A stretch of 64,000 nt of DNA from Atherinomorus stipes (Eukaryota; Chordata; Actinopteri; Atheriniformes; Atherinidae): contig JALJCO010001015.1 in the NCBI GenBank assembly GCA_023101725.1, forward strand, positions 186,001-250,000. Reading direction: 5' to 3'. Both the position numbers and the translations under genes were made by a program. This document shows, one piece after another, positions 52,977-63,170 of the stretch. Numbering within the stretch: position 1 is the stretch's first letter; every line of letters begins with the position of its first letter. Below the pieces are notes generated by a model. The model was not told the origin of the DNA and did not search any database. It worked only from the letters and a program-made list of their open reading frames with translations.

Positions 52977-53300
52977 GCTACATGGATTCATCCTGCCTTG
53001 TATTTACAATTCAGGCTGCAGGTGGTGTAATGATGTGGGGGATATTTTCTTGGCCCACTTTAGACCCTTTAGTTTGAGCAAGGCAAGGTTTAACCGCCAC
53101 AGCCTACCTGTGTCATATCCCTCCACATTCACCAGATCTCAGTCCAGCGGAGCAGCTGTTGGATGTGGTGGAACGGGAGATTCTCATCATGGATGCAGCA
53201 ACTGTGATGCTATCATGACAATATGGAGCAAAACCTCTGAGGAATGTTTCCTTCACTTCTCTACATCTCTTCCAAAAGCTCTTAAAAATGGTGGAAAATT

Positions 53301-54470
53301 GCTGTGTAACGCAGCAAATGTGTGTTTCCTGTCTTTTCCCTCCAACACTTTGTCTTCGTAGTGCAGGATACAGATTTCAGTTGCAGCTGTGAGGACTTCC
53401 CGGAGGATTTACAAGCAGAAATAATAATGAGCTTTAATCCTTTCAGTCACTGTCATTTCAGTGACAGTTAAGAGAAAGAAACGCTGAGAAACAAAGTGAT
53501 TTGTTTGTGGTGAACTGACAGGAATATGGGCTAATATTTATGTTTTTAAGTGACCACATAGAGCTTAAAATATATGGTTTTGTTTAGACGTAGCCGAGTG
53601 CAAGAAATTTGCACAGTAAAATGCTTTAAGCTGGAGCTTGATGATGGATCGAAGGATAAAGATATCTGGTTTTATATTCGTAAATTTGTAAAACACCAAA
53701 CAAATGTTGAGAATTCAACAACTTAATAATCAGCTAGGAAATTAATGTAAGCGATTACAATTACAAAAAAAAAAGAAACATGGATCCTCACATCTTTGTG
53801 GTGTGAAAATAAAATGTCAAGCACGGCTACAGAGGATTAATCAGTTTAATGGCTCAAGTTATGGCTCTTATCTGCGTTATTCCCAAACAAAACCAGTGAG
53901 CACGTAAAAGATGGATTTTCATTTCAGAGTGGCTTTTCAACAGTTTCCTCAACAGTCGTTCAACTTAATAAATAAAAAGAAAAAGAAGCTCATGTCCAAA
54001 AGTCAGGCACTGAAAGATGACACGAAAATAATATCTCTAATTTATTTAAAAACAGAAACGATAATGCTTTTTAAAGAAAAAACAGAAGTGTGGGAACCCT
54101 GCACTGTCTGAATTTGACCACTGCCATCATAAACTAGTTTTCCAAGGATGAAACCTGAAAAACAAAATATCAAACTCAGTTTATGGTGCATATGATTAAT
54201 ATTGAATGAATGAATGAATAAAATGCATTTCAAATAAATGAAAAAGAGAAAAAGAAATATAAATCAAGACAAGAGAAAACCATTTTAAAAGACTCCAAAA
54301 AATGAAAATAACACCGTTTCCTAATCAAATCATAATATTAACATGTTCAAAAAGGAGTTGGAAGAAATACAAACTTTTAGAAATCCCCACAACTTCATAC
54401 ACATCGTGTTTTATATATCTACTGTACTTTCAACATAATCTCATGCATATATTCTTAACATATATACAGT

Positions 54471-54471
<1 letters not shown>
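53301..54471. other. intergenic DNA, no gene recognised
   Basis: Ordinary AT-rich sequence between the Tc1 relic and the GATA array. Confidence 0.4.

Positions 54472-54556
<85 letters not shown>
54472..54556. repeat. (GATA)n microsatellite
   Basis: About 20 uninterrupted tetranucleotide units, followed by TA-rich DNA to about 54,755. Confidence 0.98.
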
Positions 54557-54557
<1 letters not shown>

Positions 54558-54759
54558 TAGATATATACAGTATATATAGAGAGAGAGAAATACATACATA
54601 CATATAAACACATAGACGTACATACTTAAATGTTATGAACATTCATATCAATAAAAATATATAACACATTCATTCACCTATAACCATATAAAGTATCAAA
54701 TACAACCTCCATATAGATATATACGTACACATATAGGTATATATATATATTCCACAAAG

Positions 54760-55220
54760 TCACCCCACAGCTTGATATGCACATACCTTTCATTGTTGTT
54801 CTTACTCACTTAAAACCATGTAAAAGATAAAACAAACTTCCGGTCATGGGATGCTTGCTGCGTCACCCTCTGCCTCTATGGAAGTGGTGGAATCCCTCAT
54901 CATGCAATAAAATGAACTTGAGCTCCTTCTCTGCATTTGTTGGTCTACATGTAAATCTCTGGGAGTGCACGTGTCCTCTGTGCAGACTTTACCAACCCCT
55001 GCAGCACCAGACGGTCCTCCAGAGGTCCACAGCCATCCCCTTGGTTTTAGTGACATCAGGGATCAGATTACCGTCCTTACATCACAAACATAATTCCTCC
55101 ACCTTCATCCTATACACTGACTGGTCCCACTCAGAGATTACTCCAGCCCCACTGTCTTATCTGTGAACTTCAGTGTAGAGTCACATTCATCGTGGGCTCC
55201 TTTTTCTTTTTTTTTTTTTT
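54760..55220. other. intergenic DNA, unclassified
   Basis: A more GC-balanced patch (54,840-55,180) with frames of 70-106 codons on both strands. No domain was recognised. Possibly old repeat. Confidence 0.35.
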
Positions 55221-55440
55221 GATATACTGTGTAGATCCCCAAGGGGAAATTAGGGCTCTGCATTTTACCCATCTCTGTACAGTAGTAGCAGTGGGCTGCT
55301 ACTCAAAGCGCCCGGGGAGCAGTTGGTGGGGGTGAAGGACCTTGCTCAGGGGTCCACAGTGGTTCCCCAATATCACGTCAGGGACTCAAAACCGTGTCCT
55401 CCGCGCCAAAGCCCACAACATTACCACTAGGCTACCCACA
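55221..55440 (-). mobile_element. tRNA-derived SINE copy 3
   Basis: In reverse complement it starts GGGTAGCCTAGTGGTAATG (A-box region) and has the shared body with CCCCCACCAACTGCTCCCCG. A poly-T precedes it on the plus strand, i.e. an A-rich tail. Confidence 0.78.
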
Positions 55441-55924
55441 GGCAGTCATAAGCAGTCTTTTAGTGGCAAATGAAGCAAATATTTAGCCAAATAAAGTTAA
55501 ATCGGACGTGTCTCCGTGGCTGGTCCAAAGCATTAAAACAGGCTGTACAGATTTTCCAGAGGGTGGTAATTTACATTGATAAAGGTTTTAATTCACTATA
55601 AGAAGCAGTTCTGCTCATTTTGGGATGGTATTTCATACACACTGATTTAGCTATATTGTTGCACACATTGTGCAAATTATTGAATAAATAGCAGTATGCA
55701 AAAAGTACCCAGATAGTGTACTAATTTGGGAAAAATCTCAAGTATTAATTGGTCCAGTCTACTTTACACACCCCATCCTATAACTTAATGTGTCACAGCC
55801 TTCCCAGAGCTACAAACATGTCTGAAAAATGACCACTGTAATACAGCTGAATGACCAAGAATACCTCTGACATCTTAGTTTTTTTTAAAATTTTCATTTA
55901 CTGTTTACCCTTTACAACTTATTA

Positions 55925-56205
55925 AAACTTTACTAAAAGTCATAGCTACAACGTTTTTTATCAAAACAATATACATATATATTTTTGAATAATACATCTA
56001 TAGAAAATCTAGAGGGGTGCAAAATCAAAGTATTAATTTTACCCCCATTTTTTTGTGAATATAAATAATTATTTTATCAATTTGATGGGTCCTAAAAATA
56101 AATATAGCCTGATTACCATGCCAACGTCAACGGCTACGTGTAGAAATAGCATCTTCCTTACCTTACTGTACATTTCTCAAATTCAAGTCAGTAAAAAACA
56201 GATTA
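55925..56205. mobile_element. MITE family D copy 2, without the SINE
   Basis: It is collinear with copy 1: GTCATAGCTACAACG, TAGAGGGGTGCA, ATTACCATGCCAAC, AGAAATAGCATCTTCCTT and CATTTCTCAAATTCAAG. The ends are degraded. Confidence 0.6.
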
Positions 56206-56500
56206 TTCCTTTTGCTCATTTGCTCATAATGTTATCGTAACTCTCCAAGAGGTTATTTTCACAAATTTAGTATTTTTTACTGGCAAAATTTAATTACGGA
56301 GCAAGACCGTCAAGTACAGTACGATGTGTCCTGCCTTCAGGCAGAACACATCAGTTTAAGAGGACATTTTTTACAGGGGAATGATTGAATGGATGCATAT
56401 CAGGCTTTCTGTTGTTGGAAACTGAGAGAAATTCTTTTAAGGAGAAACTGAAACTATTTTTGTTCATATAGTAGGACAATGAAAGTAGATGCATATTAGC

Positions 56501-57363
56501 TGTGGAAAAGGCCCCCTCTAGCGGTTGTACAGTGTATTGCCTGTCGTCTGAACTTTCTCTCCCCTGCTTGCTTGTACCTGCCTGCCAGCCAATCAGAGAC
56601 TACTTGCATCAGATGACTGTTAATTAGTCCAGACGGTTCTGCACGGCAACAAGTTCGCTCCCTTTCTGGAATCTTACAATCCCTTTCGAGACAGTTCAGT
56701 TCGTACCAGCTGTCATCTGGTGGAAGTGCGTCTAGTGCAAGTGAGTGAGAGAATGTTCTTGAAGTCAACTGTTATTTGCCTTGTAATGGCCTGGTAGAAT
56801 ACTTGTTCAGCTAATTAAGCTTGTTTTCCGTGAATTCGCCTGTAGCAGATAAGTTTTTGCCTGTTAAGGTTTCCGGTGGTTTTTCGTGTTGTTATTCATA
56901 AACCTGTGACCGACATTCACGGCGATATTGCCACTGTCTGAGGGAAAAAGTTAGGTTCAGCTAACATGGGTGTGACTCAGCAATCTGAGGCAGATAACCT
57001 GCCTGCAACCTTTGGCCAGTAGGTGGCAGTGTTACCTCAAAGTGACACCACTTTCAGATATAAAGCCTTTTTCTGCAGTTATTTCTTTATTGTACGGTTT
57101 ATTTTATGTGAATAGCCTGTATACATATGTAAGGAAAATACAGCGGTTATATTTGCTTTATATGTTCAAATGCTTATATTGTTTTGTGATTTATTTGCCT
57201 CATTCAGAACCACTGATTCCCCAGACGGCTGTACAACATCTGTAACTTGTGGTGGAAATAAAGAAAAGGGTCAAGCACATCATCGTGGTTCTGATAGATC
57301 ACCTGCTGCGGGTTCTGCACACACGATCCAGTACATAGTCAGGGAAGCTATTGCTCTCCCACA
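56501..57363 (+). repeat. 5' LTR of BEL/Pao element
   Basis: It starts TGTGGAAAAGGCCCC and ends CTCTCCCACA just before the primer-binding site, giving TG...CA ends. It contains AATAAA at 57257-57262 near its 3' part, a plausible R-region polyadenylation signal. It is matched by the copy at 63171. Confidence 0.92.
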
Positions 57364-57366
57364 AAG

Positions 57367-57383
57367 TGGTCCTTCGAGCCGGA
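57367..57383 (+). other. primer-binding site, tRNA-Tyr type
   Basis: TGGTCCTTCGAGCCGGA is complementary to the 3' end of eukaryotic tRNA-Tyr, including CCA (recalled tRNA sequence). It lies three bases after the LTR end. The match stops after 17 nt. Confidence 0.75.
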
Positions 57384-57403
57384 TCAAGTCCCTTCAGCAG
57401 AAG

Positions 57404-57601
57404 ATGTCCGACCCATCAGAGCAGGTGCCTGATGCACGAGTCAGGAGGAAGACTTCCCTCCCCGTGTACCTACAGGATTACGTCCTGCCTGAGACTTTAG
57501 CAAGAAATGCACCTTCACGGCCCACCATCTCTGTCTCATCTCCTCAGAAGCAAGCAGACGATGAGGGAGTGCAAATGAATCACGTCCGGCATCCCCGGTG
57601 A
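57404..57601 (+). CDS. gag, first segment (ends at a frameshift)
   Basis: The first ATG after the primer site opens a frame of 65 codons that ends VRHPR and then TGA. BEL gag normally continues, and the continuation is found one frame away. A one-base loss near the CCCCGG at 57593-57598 is the simplest reading. The segment has no recognisable domain. Confidence 0.6.
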   Translation: MSDPSEQVPDARVRRKTSLPVYLQDYVLPETLARNAPSRPTISVSSPQKQADDEGVQMNHVRHPR

Positions 57602-57870
57602 GTCAGGAGTACTGTGACCTCTCACCGTGGACAGTGACTGATAGGTGGGATGTGAAAGATGACCTGAGAGGCGAACTTCAGAAGCTTAGGCAGGAAAGGG
57701 AAGGCCTTCTAGCTTCTATGCAGCAGCTCAGACTCCAGAACGATGAGCTCAGAGCTCGTAGTGACTTTATACCAGCACATCATGAGTATCTACGTCCTCA
57801 TGAGGTAGAGCCACCGCGTCCACAGGTCCAGCACTCCAGCGGTGCAGTCTATTCGTTCACCCCCATCAAA
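57598..57870 (+). CDS. gag, second segment (coiled-coil-like)
   Basis: This frame continues gag with a Leu/Gln/Glu-rich heptad-like stretch (LQKLRQEREGLLASMQQLRL) suggestive of a coiled coil. It gives way to the main gag frame close to the CCCCC run at 57859-57863. Beyond about 57,870 this frame is only a shadow. Confidence 0.55.
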
Positions 57871-57872
57871 GA

Positions 57873-59471
57873 ATGGCTCCATCATACCAAGGCAAAATAC
57901 AGCCTTTCGCTGGGTATCCTGACTATGAGTCGAGAGGTGAGCAATATTACACACCAGGGCAGAGAACTGATGCCGTACCTGCCAGCACAGGCGGCACCAA
58001 CTTTCAAGCGGAACATCGTCGCGCCCCACCGAGGCTTGTTAGCTACAGCGAGAACCGTTATTATCCTGACCAGCATCCATATCAGACAGAGACTAGACAC
58101 CAAACGTGGAGCCCACCTGGTGGCCAAGAGCAGACTTATAGAGGGCCAGCACCTACTATCCCAGACTTCATTCACCCCAACCCAAGAGAGTTTGCTAGAC
58201 TGCGAATTGCTCTGGAAAACCTATTACCAAGAGATGCCACTGAACGTTTCAAGTTCCAGATACTCGTCGATCACCTCAAGCTGGAAGAGGCACTACTCAT
58301 TGCTGACTCCTACAGCAACTCACATTATCCCTACACAGACACCATGGCAGCCCTAAACCAGCAATGTGGACAACCACACCAGCTTGCCCTCCAGCGCATT
58401 GCTGAGCTTATGGATGGTCCCAACATTGCCACTGGTGACATAAAAGCATTCAGAATGTTTGCCCTGCGTGTCAGATCCCTGGTGGGCATGTTGGAACAGC
58501 TGGGTAGAAATGGACCAGTAGAGCTGGACTGTGGGTCACACGTCTCTCGTTTACTGGGGAAACTCCCACATGATCTCAGATCCAGTTTCCGGCGTTTCAT
58601 CCATCCATTAAGAATACCTGTCCCAACTCTGCTAGATCTAGCTGACTGGCTAGAGTACGAGCTTCAGGTTCAGGAAGACATGCTGCTGTACTGCAAGGGG
58701 TCCAGAAGAGATGCTACTCCTAAGAACAAAGATACACAGAGGTGGACCAAACCACCAGCAAAGGCATCATTCCTTCTGCTTGATGCCGATACCAAATCTG
58801 CAGGGGACACATGTCGAGCCCCAACCATGAGCCAGAACTCAAAGAAGTACTGTCCATTCTGCGACAACAACAAGCATTCCCTGAACAACTGTGCTAACTT
58901 TAAGCTGCTCAGCGCCCCCCAGAAACGCACCTGGATTCAGGACAATAATCGATGTTGGCGCTGTGGCAGACCACACAGAGCAGCTGACTGTGACCTGAAA
59001 ATGTGCTGTAAGACCTGCAATAACAGACATCTACTTGCTTTACATGAGATAAGTGAAAGGACTTTCGGTAAGCCCAATAAGACGCTCAATAAGTCAGAGC
59101 CAGCTAAAGTCGGTGCAGCCAAACCAGACCCTCTTACTGATGCAGAAGAGGTCCTCTACGTTGGTAAACCTCCTCAGGGACATCGCGTCCTCCTTAAAGT
59201 CAGCAAAGTTGTCCTCAGATATGGAGATCAGAGCCTGGAGACGTACGCTATTCTGGATGACGGGTCAGAGCGCACCCTGCTTCTCCCCTCTGCAGCCCAG
59301 CAGCTGGGTCTCCATGGGCAACCGGAGGATCTACCCCTTCGAACAGTGAGGCAGGAGCTGCAGACGCTTCATGGAGCAACTGTGTCATTTACCATCTCAC
59401 CTGCGAGTTCACCAAAACTGCGGTTTAAGATCAAAAGGGGCGTTCACTGCACCAAGACTTGGTCTGGGTGA
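57873..59471 (+). CDS. gag C-terminal part with zinc knuckles plus protease
   Basis: The open frame is 532 codons. It starts with a Pro/Tyr/Gln-rich linker, followed by a helical gag domain of the kind found in BEL/Pao proteins (FARLRIALENLL through LLGKLPHDLR). Then come cysteine knuckles CPFCDNNKHSLNNC (C-X2-C-X4-H-X4-C), CWRCGRPHRAADC and a third CKTC-H-H. An aspartic protease-like LDDGSERTLLLPS follows at 59253-59291; DDGS replaces the retroviral DTGS. The frame is lost at AAAAGGGG (59433-59440), beyond which the pol frame takes over. The last residues before the TGA are out of frame. Confidence 0.88.
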   Translation: MAPSYQGKIQPFAGYPDYESRGEQYYTPGQRTDAVPASTGGTNFQAEHRRAPPRLVSYSENRYYPDQHPYQTETRHQTWSPPGGQEQTYRGPAPTIPDFIHPNPREFARLRIALENLLPRDATERFKFQILVDHLKLEEALLIADSYSNSHYPYTDTMAALNQQCGQPHQLALQRIAELMDGPNIATGDIKAFRMFALRVRSLVGMLEQLGRNGPVELDCGSHVSRLLGKLPHDLRSSFRRFIHPLRIPVPTLLDLADWLEYELQVQEDMLLYCKGSRRDATPKNKDTQRWTKPPAKASFLLLDADTKSAGDTCRAPTMSQNSKKYCPFCDNNKHSLNNCANFKLLSAPQKRTWIQDNNRCWRCGRPHRAADCDLKMCCKTCNNRHLLALHEISERTFGKPNKTLNKSEPAKVGAAKPDPLTDAEEVLYVGKPPQGHRVLLKVSKVVLRYGDQSLETYAILDDGSERTLLLPSAAQQLGLHGQPEDLPLRTVRQELQTLHGATVSFTISPASSPKLRFKIKRGVHCTKTWSG

Positions 59472-62400
59472 GCACACCTATCCTGTGAAATCCCTGCAGC
59501 AGAAATTTAAACATCTGAGAGATCTGCCCATCCAACCCTTCGAAGGCATTCATCCACTGGTGCTCATTGGTTCCGATCATTCTCACCTAATAACACCGGT
59601 CGAGCCTGTGCATGTAGGGCCACCAGGAGCACCACTGGCTGTCCGTACTCGCCTAGGGTGGACACTCCAAGGTCCAACTCGAGGTCTCAAACAGTCTCTC
59701 ATGGAGCAACATTGCCTTTTCACATCACATTGGGCCCCACCAGCTGATCTCTACCAGCATGTGGAAAGATTATGGCAAATGGATGTTCTTCCCTGGCAAA
59801 ATGAGAAAGCAAGCATGCGGTCGCGTCAGGACCAAGAAGCCATCACGTGCCTGACAGAAAGGACACGGAGGGTCGAGATCAGTGGCATTCATCGTTACGC
59901 AACACCACTCCTCCGTGTAAAGAACTTCCCTCAGCTGCATGCACCTAAAGATGCTGTTCTTTCCCAGCTCAGAAGCACAGAGCGGCGACTTTCTAAAACA
60001 CCACAGTTAGGAGCCATCTACACTGCAGAAATCCAGAGGTTAGAACAAGCTGGATACGTCGTCAAACTGGAGCCAGGTGCAGAAGACACACCAACTAGCT
60101 GGTATATCCCCCATCACATCGTGGAGCACAACGGGAAGCACCGTGTTGTCTTCAACTGCTCCTTCCAATACCAGAACATCAACCTAAATAAGCTCTTGCT
60201 GCCTGGACCAACCCTGGGACCCTCCTTACTTGCTGTCCTCCTGCGCTTCAGAGAACACTCGGTGGCAGTGAGCAGTGATATACGAGGAATGTTCCACCAG
60301 GTCAGGCTTCTACCAGAAGACCAGCCACTCCTCCGATTCCTCTGGAGAGATCTTAAGCGTGAAGAGCGACCCACGGTCTATGAATGGAGGGTGCTCCCAT
60401 TTGGCACGACAAGCAGCCCCTGCTGTGCCATATTCGCACTCCAAAAACACATTCTGGACCACACTCAGCCTGGAGATCCAGTCAGAGAATCGGTGCTGAA
60501 GTACTTTTATGTGGACAACTGTCTGCAAAGTGTCAGCTCTGAGGCAGATGCTAAAGCCCTGGTTGACCAGCTTCGGTTGCTTTTGGCCCAAGGTGGGTTT
60601 GAGCTGCGACAGTGGGCAAGCAACCACCCTGATACCATCCGCCACCTCCCTGCAGAGGTTAGGTCAGACAGCGCTGAAAAGTGGATCTCTCAAGGTCAGT
60701 CAGACCAACAAGAAACAGCCCTAGGCCTTCAATGGCATTGCCAGGCCGACACCCTGTCCTACAAATGCCGAGCCGTGAAAGCAGAGAAACCCACCATGCG
60801 GTCTATTTACAGGGTGGTAGCCAGCCAATATGACCCCCTCGGGTTTCTCGTGCCTTACACCACAAGAGCAAAAATCCTCATCCAACAACTATGGGAGAGG
60901 AAACGAGACTGGGATGATCCAGCACTGCCAGAGCCTCTGCTCCATGCATGGAATGAATGGGAAGAGGAGCTGCACCATCTGCAAGGCATAACCCTGCCTA
61001 GATGTTACACCAGCCCTGCACTGGACTCCCCCACCAGCCGGCGTGACATACATATTTTCTGCGATGCCTCAGAAAAGGCTTATGGTTCCGTAGCGTACCT
61101 CAGAACAGAGGCTCCCACTGGTGGGATTGAGGTGGCATTTCTCACTGCACGGTCAAGAGTGGCCCCCAGGAAGCAGCAGTCCATACCACGACTAGAGCTC
61201 TGTGCCGCTTTAACTGGTGCTCAAGTAGCCAAACTGCTCAGAACTGAGTTGACCTTTCCCATCCAGCGCATAACATTATGGACAGATTCCACCACCGTAC
61301 TCACCTGGCTGAAGTCCGAATCATGTCGCTTCAAAGTGTTTGTGGGCACCAGAGTGGCAGAAATCCAGGACCTCACTGCCGGTGATACCTGGAATTATGT
61401 GGAATCTTCTGCTAATCCTGCAGATGATATCACACGAGGTAAGCCACTCTCTGCTCTACGTACAGACAGCCACTGGAGCCAGGGCCCCACGTTCCTTACA
61501 AAAGGTCAAACCCAGTGGCCACAAACGCCCCCGGTGCAAACACTGTCATCTCACAGCAATGAACTGAGAAAGCCAGCATTCTGCGGTCTCATTGCTGCAT
61601 CATCTCCACCACTCATACCTGATGCCACACAGTTCACTACCTTCAGTGATCTACTTACAGCCACTGCTCAGTCCCTACACGGGGCGGCCGAGGACCCGCT
61701 GACAGCAGAAGATTATTGTAAGGCCCAAACCACACTTCTGCGCCAGGTGCAGTTGGACTGCTACTCCACTGATTATGCTCAACTAAAGATGGGAAAATCA
61801 GTCCTGAGTAGCAGTCGACTGCTTCCTCTGGCTCCAGAATTCGATGAGAGGGATGAGCTTATTCGAGTAGGTGGACGCTTACGGCATAGTCCCCTTGAAC
61901 CAGAAGCTATTCATCCAGTCGTGTTAGATGGCACACACCCTGTCACAAAGCTGGTCATTCAAGACTTCGATGCAAAGCTCCATCACCCAGGGCCTGAAAG
62001 AGTCTTTTCTGAGATTCGGCGCAAATACTGGATTCCACGTGGCAGGCAGGCCATCCGTCGTCATCAACGCAACTGCCCAGAATGTCAGAAATGGCGCAGT
62101 AAACCAGCTGTTCCCAAAATGGCCGACTTACCCCCAGTGAGATTGCGCCTCCACAAACCAGCCTTCTTCTCCACAGGTGTTGACTGTTTTGGCCCCTATC
62201 TGATCAAAATTGGGCGGAGAAATGAAAAGCGCTGGGGCATCTTATTCAAATGCATGACCACAAGAGCAGTGCATATCGACCTTCTGTCCAGCCTCAGCAG
62301 TGACGCCTTCCTAATGGCTGTGAGGCGGTTTATTGCGAGGAGAGGAAAACCATTCGAGCTGGTCTCGGACCAAGGTACCAACTTCAAAGGAGGTGAGCGA

Positions 62401-63057
62401 GAACTCCAGGAAGCCTTCGCAGCGCTCCATCCAGATCTCCAAGCACAACTGGCCCCTCGGCAGATCCACTGGAGGTTTAATCCACCCCACGCTCCTCACT
62501 TTGGTGGCTGCTGGGAGCGAGAGATCCGCTCGATAAAGCAAGCATTACAGGTCACACTCAGGACGCAACCAGTCACAGAGGAGGTGCTGAGAACCCTCCT
62601 CATCGAAGTCGAAGGGATTCTCAACTCCAAACCCTTAGGCTATACCTCGGCAGACCTCGCTGATCCAGATCCCATTACCCCAAACTCCCTCCTCATTGGA
62701 CGTCCAGATTCTTCCCTCCCACAGGTTGTTTACCCAGAATCTGACATCCTGAGCAGCAAACGCTGGCGTCACAGTCAGATCCTCGCTGATCATTTCTGGA
62801 GACACTTCATTAAGTTCTACCTCCCTGGCCTTCAGGCCCGACAGAAATGGCACACCGAGACACCGAATCTGCACGTCGGTCAGACAGTCATGATCATGGA
62901 TCCTCAGTCCCCTCGCTCCCATTGGCCAGTGGGCAAGGTCACTGACGTTTCCACCGGACTCGACGGAAAGGTGAGATCAGCGGATGTGAAGGTGGGTGAC
63001 CGCACCTACACAAGGCCGGTGACTCGAATCATCCAACTACCAGGTCTACCGGACTGA
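59437..63057 (+). CDS. pol: protease end, reverse transcriptase, RNase H, integrase, C-terminal domain
   Basis: The frame is open from 59371; the meaningful part starts after the shift near 59433 with GAFTAPRLGLGEHTYP. Numbering from 59371, RT has VVFNCSF, LPFGTTSSPC and a YVDN box (residues 380-383) in place of YVDD. RNase H has CDASEKAYGS (Asp 565) and WTDSTTVL (Asp 639). Integrase has an HHCC-type zinc region (His 871, Cys 902 and 905) and catalytic Asp 938 (GVDCFGPY), Asp 1000 (SDQGTNF) and Glu 1049 (CWEREI). A C-terminal domain ends PVTRIIQLPGLPD and TGA. No internal stop is present. Confidence 0.95.
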   Translation, partial: GAFTAPRLGLGEHTYPVKSLQQKFKHLRDLPIQPFEGIHPLVLIGSDHSHLITPVEPVHVGPPGAPLAVRTRLGWTLQGPTRGLKQSLMEQHCLFTSHWAPPADLYQHVERLWQMDVLPWQNEKASMRSRQDQEAITCLTERTRRVEISGIHRYATPLLRVKNFPQLHAPKDAVLSQLRSTERRLSKTPQLGAIYTAEIQRLEQAGYVVKLEPGAEDTPTSWYIPHHIVEHNGKHRVVFNCSFQYQNINLNKLLLPGPTLGPSLLAVLLRFREHSVAVSSDIRGMFHQVRLLPEDQPLLRFLWRDLKREERPTVYEWRVLPFGTTSSPCCAIFALQKHILDHTQPGDPVRESVLKYFYVDNCLQSVSSEADAKALVDQLRLLLAQGGFELRQWASNHPDTIRHLPAEVRSDSAEKWISQGQSDQQETALGLQWHCQADTLSYKCRAVKAEKPTMRSIYRVVASQYDPLGFLVPYTTRAKILIQQLWERKRDWDDPALPEPLLHAWNEWEEELHHLQGITLPRCYTSPALDSPTSRRDIHIFCDASEKAYGSVAYLRTEAPTGGIEVAFLTARSRVAPRKQQSIPRLELCAALTGAQVAKLLRTELTFPIQRITLWTDSTTVLTWLKSESCRFKVFVGTRVAEIQDLTAGDTWNYVESSANPADDITRGKPLSALRTDSHWSQGPTFLTKGQTQWPQTPPVQTLSSHSNELRKPAFCGLIAASSPPLIPDATQFTTFSDLLTATAQSLHGAAEDPLTAEDYCKAQTTLLRQVQLDCYSTDYAQLKMGKSVLSSSRLLPLAPEFDERDELIRVGGRLRHSPLEPEAIHPVVLDGTHPVTKLVIQDFDAKLHHPGPERVFSEIRRKYWIPRGRQAIRRHQRNCPECQKWRSKPAVPKMADLPPVRLRLHKPAFFSTGVDCFGPYLIKIGRRNEKRWGILFKCMTTRAVHIDLLSSLSSDAFLMAVRRFIARRGKPFELVSDQGTNFKGGERELQEAFAALHPDLQAQLAPRQIHWRFNPPHAPHFGGCWEREIRSIKQALQVTLRTQPVTEEVLRTLLIEVEGILNSKPLGYTSADLADPDPITPNSLLIGRPDSSLPQVVYPESDILSSKRWRHSQILADHFWRHFIKFYLPGLQARQKWHTETPNLHVGQTVMIMDPQSPRSHWPVGKVTDVSTGLDGKVRSADVKVGDRTYTRPVTRIIQLPGLPD

Positions 63058-63155
63058 ATGTCAGGCCTCGCTTCCTACCTTTTCAGACTTTAATGTTCTC
63101 TGTGATATCCTTGCAAACATGAGAGGGCCTTTGCAATGATACAGATTTCCTACAG

Positions 63156-63170
63156 AAATCTGGGGGCGGC
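63156..63170 (+). other. polypurine tract
   Basis: AAATCTGGGGGCGGC immediately precedes the 3' LTR. The G-rich purine run is in the position required for plus-strand priming. Confidence 0.6.

Larger units (their letters stand above)
51500..53300 (+). pseudogene. Tc1-like transposase relic, split by a later insertion
   Basis: Left part: CAGCCAATCACATGGCAGCA, then GGTCAGAGGAGAATGGGGAG and a decayed transposase. Right part, after 52,983: GGVMMWGIFSW core, then a region reading as SPDLSPAEQ in a shifted frame and the DAIMTIWSKTSEECF end. Stops and shifts occur throughout, so it is non-functional. Confidence 0.65.

Noticed and set aside
63058..63170. Envelope gene after integrase
   Set aside because: Only about 110 bp separate the pol stop from the 3' LTR.
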